Of a stretch of 6,344 bases of DNA, positions 5,901 to 6,344 are shown piece by piece; the stretch's first letter is position 1; the number at the start of each line of letters is the position of its first letter. Both the position numbers and the translations under genes were made by a program. Below the pieces are notes generated by a model. The model saw only the letters and a list, made by a program, of their open reading frames with translations, searched no databases and was not told the DNA's origin. This DNA comes from an uncultured beta proteobacterium (GTDB lineage Bacteria; Pseudomonadota; Gammaproteobacteria; Burkholderiales; Burkholderiaceae_C), in the NCBI GenBank assembly GCA_903870955.1, contig CAIQEX010000091.1, forward strand, positions 1 to 6,344. Direction: 5' to 3'.

Positions 5901-6344
5901 TATTCAGATCATCCAGATGGTCGACGACTTGTTGGGTGAAGTGCCGGTCAAGCATCCCGGTCGCAACTTTCAGGTGCGCGAAGGTCACCAGCGAATGACC
6001 CAAGCCTTGAAGAAGTCAGACCGTCTGGTGGTGACCACCGAGACGCTCAAGCAGCACTACCAGAAATACGTGGGCGATGTTTGGCTGTTGCCCAACTGCC
6101 TGAATAAGCAATGGGACGGATTGCGTTTGCCCCGTACGCCGGGTCGGCGCCTGCGCGTGGGCTGGATCGGCGCTGGACAGCACAAGGGCGATCTGGAACT
6201 GATTACCGAAGTCGTGAAGGAACTGGCCGCCGAGGTGGACTGGGTGTTCATGGGCATGTGCACCGAGGCCATCAAACCCCATATCAAGGAATACCACGAG
6301 TTCGTGGCGATTGCTGACTACCCGAAGAAGATGGCCAGTCTGGA
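2956..6344 (+). CDS. Large multidomain glycosyltransferase, probable flagellin glycosyltransferase (3' end outside window)
   Basis: An uninterrupted frame of 1129 codons plus two bases runs to the window edge from TTG, set by AAGGAG at 2943-2948. The product is probably cytoplasmic: no signal peptide or membrane segment is evident. Residues about 16-335 are GT-B-like, with AGKKPIVVSNTEPSGN (84-99), VRYLLDKP (106-113) and YAFEHSWL then LCGCPVVLIPN (213-236). Residues about 370-555 form a GT2-like domain with LIYADEAVWQ and YPSFKPDANIELLRCTNYLG (490-509), but the expected DxD site reads LLLQSGTRL (446-454). Residues about 599-835 are a clearer GT2 domain, with YNHAAALNAGVAAATGDFIL and an acidic CDDDIE (694-699), then DVSAVAGHFFLFRKADW and HGFDG. 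Residues 900 onward are GT4-like: TSGAGQYRIVEPL (909-921), HSVDD (963-967) and RLRVGWIGAGQHKGDLELI (1065-1083). Such proteins build O-linked or polysaccharide glycans from nucleotide sugars. Direct linkage to flagellin suggests flagellin as acceptor; O-antigen or capsule synthesis is the alternative. Confidence 0.85.
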   Translation, partial: MNTGCIDIAGSKPCQLKVALDSQPYYLEAPESGRKSQSANLMHKLCSALNAMGFDAYLESSEPSGELWTPLLTEATRVAHYKAGKKPIVVSNTEPSGNLKGIGLQVRYLLDKPANEAVEPRRSVATPLKYVQSAIPVAPYRALFIPALDLAWVDDDKLLSHAERSGLAYLSTQYLAAGGEARDLGPDALDLASDTLKSEVAICSALCRTRVLYAFEHSWLTDLARLCGCPVVLIPNAFTLKSRPKGLDGLNKAGVAWGESAEELAWAQATVLEWRDRYQKSADAWPQTLIDFVQETQEAAQKLPLDVAWPQLSVDTLDIRNLTDKERGARADRSKYRRVNEQFERWSTFCTLREVDADIYAEHLASGKLPAVSVLIDQRGFSLDSLADTLDSLAECLWRPANVVIVSEQSAPEALDTQGELQWLVLPEAQRGALVAALGALSDWVLLLQSGTRLAAQSLVEWGLATSAFPQAQLIYADEAVWQADAPAHYPSFKPDANIELLRCTNYLGNALLARTSAWAQAEFPLFDGGLYGYALALLQRQGRSALGHIDTVLTYATGVLSQQAESQEFNACSRQLLNQGLAKQVRPLERLGNWLVEYPAPGSARVSLVVPTGIQTGYLRTLLESLKRDPEPALSEVVLVCQEQHLEEVEYALASVELTLPVRLVHLEGETYNHAAALNAGVAAATGDFILVCDDDIEVLHAGWLSPLLGIASQADVGCVAPRLMSNRGADARVSGGPLVLGVNNCAAPYNGEIGLLDECGVHSRLQLSQDVSAVAGHFFLFRKADWAAVHGFDGVNFAQWHTVLDFCLRLGKAGKRHVWTPLTSVLHQGGKTVESLMRDTRIKLKFVDSDLTERDNLLRLWANELANDPCYNRHLSLFRLFDVENTIVVDWQPRRKDRPRVLACPLTSGAGQYRIVEPLNALQDSGLAQTCAIIPFKRRESRVLQPLELVRAAPDRLILQHSVDDAQLGLIEKYRLALPGIQIIQMVDDLLGEVPVKHPGRNFQVREGHQRMTQALKKSDRLVVTTETLKQHYQKYVGDVWLLPNCLNKQWDGLRLPRTPGRRLRVGWIGAGQHKGDLELITEVVKELAAEVDWVFMGMCTEAIKPHIKEYHEFVAIADYPKKMASL

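Overview
The window is a flagellar filament locus with every gene on the + strand. In order it holds the 3' end of a flagellin gene, a complete fliD (filament cap), a non-coding segment with repeats and a terminator, a second, complete flagellin gene, and a very long open frame that runs off the right edge and encodes a multidomain glycosyltransferase. Flagellin sequence, GC-rich codons and AAGGAG-type ribosome sites indicate a Gram-negative proteobacterium. The intergenic element at 1739-1821 (a C-run/G-run hairpin followed by a CCTTGGGGCGGCCCGGCGG-type core) resembles, from memory, an abundant intergenic repeat of Comamonadaceae such as Rhodoferax, Polaromonas and Acidovorax. I therefore favour a betaproteobacterium of that family. 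This is a recollection, not a search result.

Layout: 1-146 is the end of flagellin copy 1. 162-195 is a strong hairpin, probably its terminator. 291-1736 is fliD, with a GTG start. 1737-2035 is non-coding and holds a 37-bp direct repeat, two small hairpins, a rho-independent terminator at 1894-1924, and a 9-bp interrupted palindrome in the flagellin leader. 2036-2881 is flagellin copy 2, only 281 residues. 2882-2955 is a short gap with a hairpin and a good ribosome site. From 2956, with a TTG start, at least 1129 codons remain open to the window edge.

The long gene shows four glycosyltransferase-like regions in series: an N-terminal GT-B-like region, a GT2-like (GT-A) domain that has lost its DxD motif, a second GT2 domain that keeps an acidic DDD motif, and a GT4-like region cut by the window edge. 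Its position directly behind a flagellin gene suggests that it glycosylates the flagellin. A short flagellin with a Ser/Thr-containing centre next to large glycosyltransferases recalls the Pseudomonas syringae flagellin glycosylation island, although the gene order differs. How the parts work together is inferred: two flagellins build the filament, FliD caps it, and the large enzyme decorates one or both flagellins. No minus-strand gene, tRNA, CRISPR array or insertion sequence is supported.
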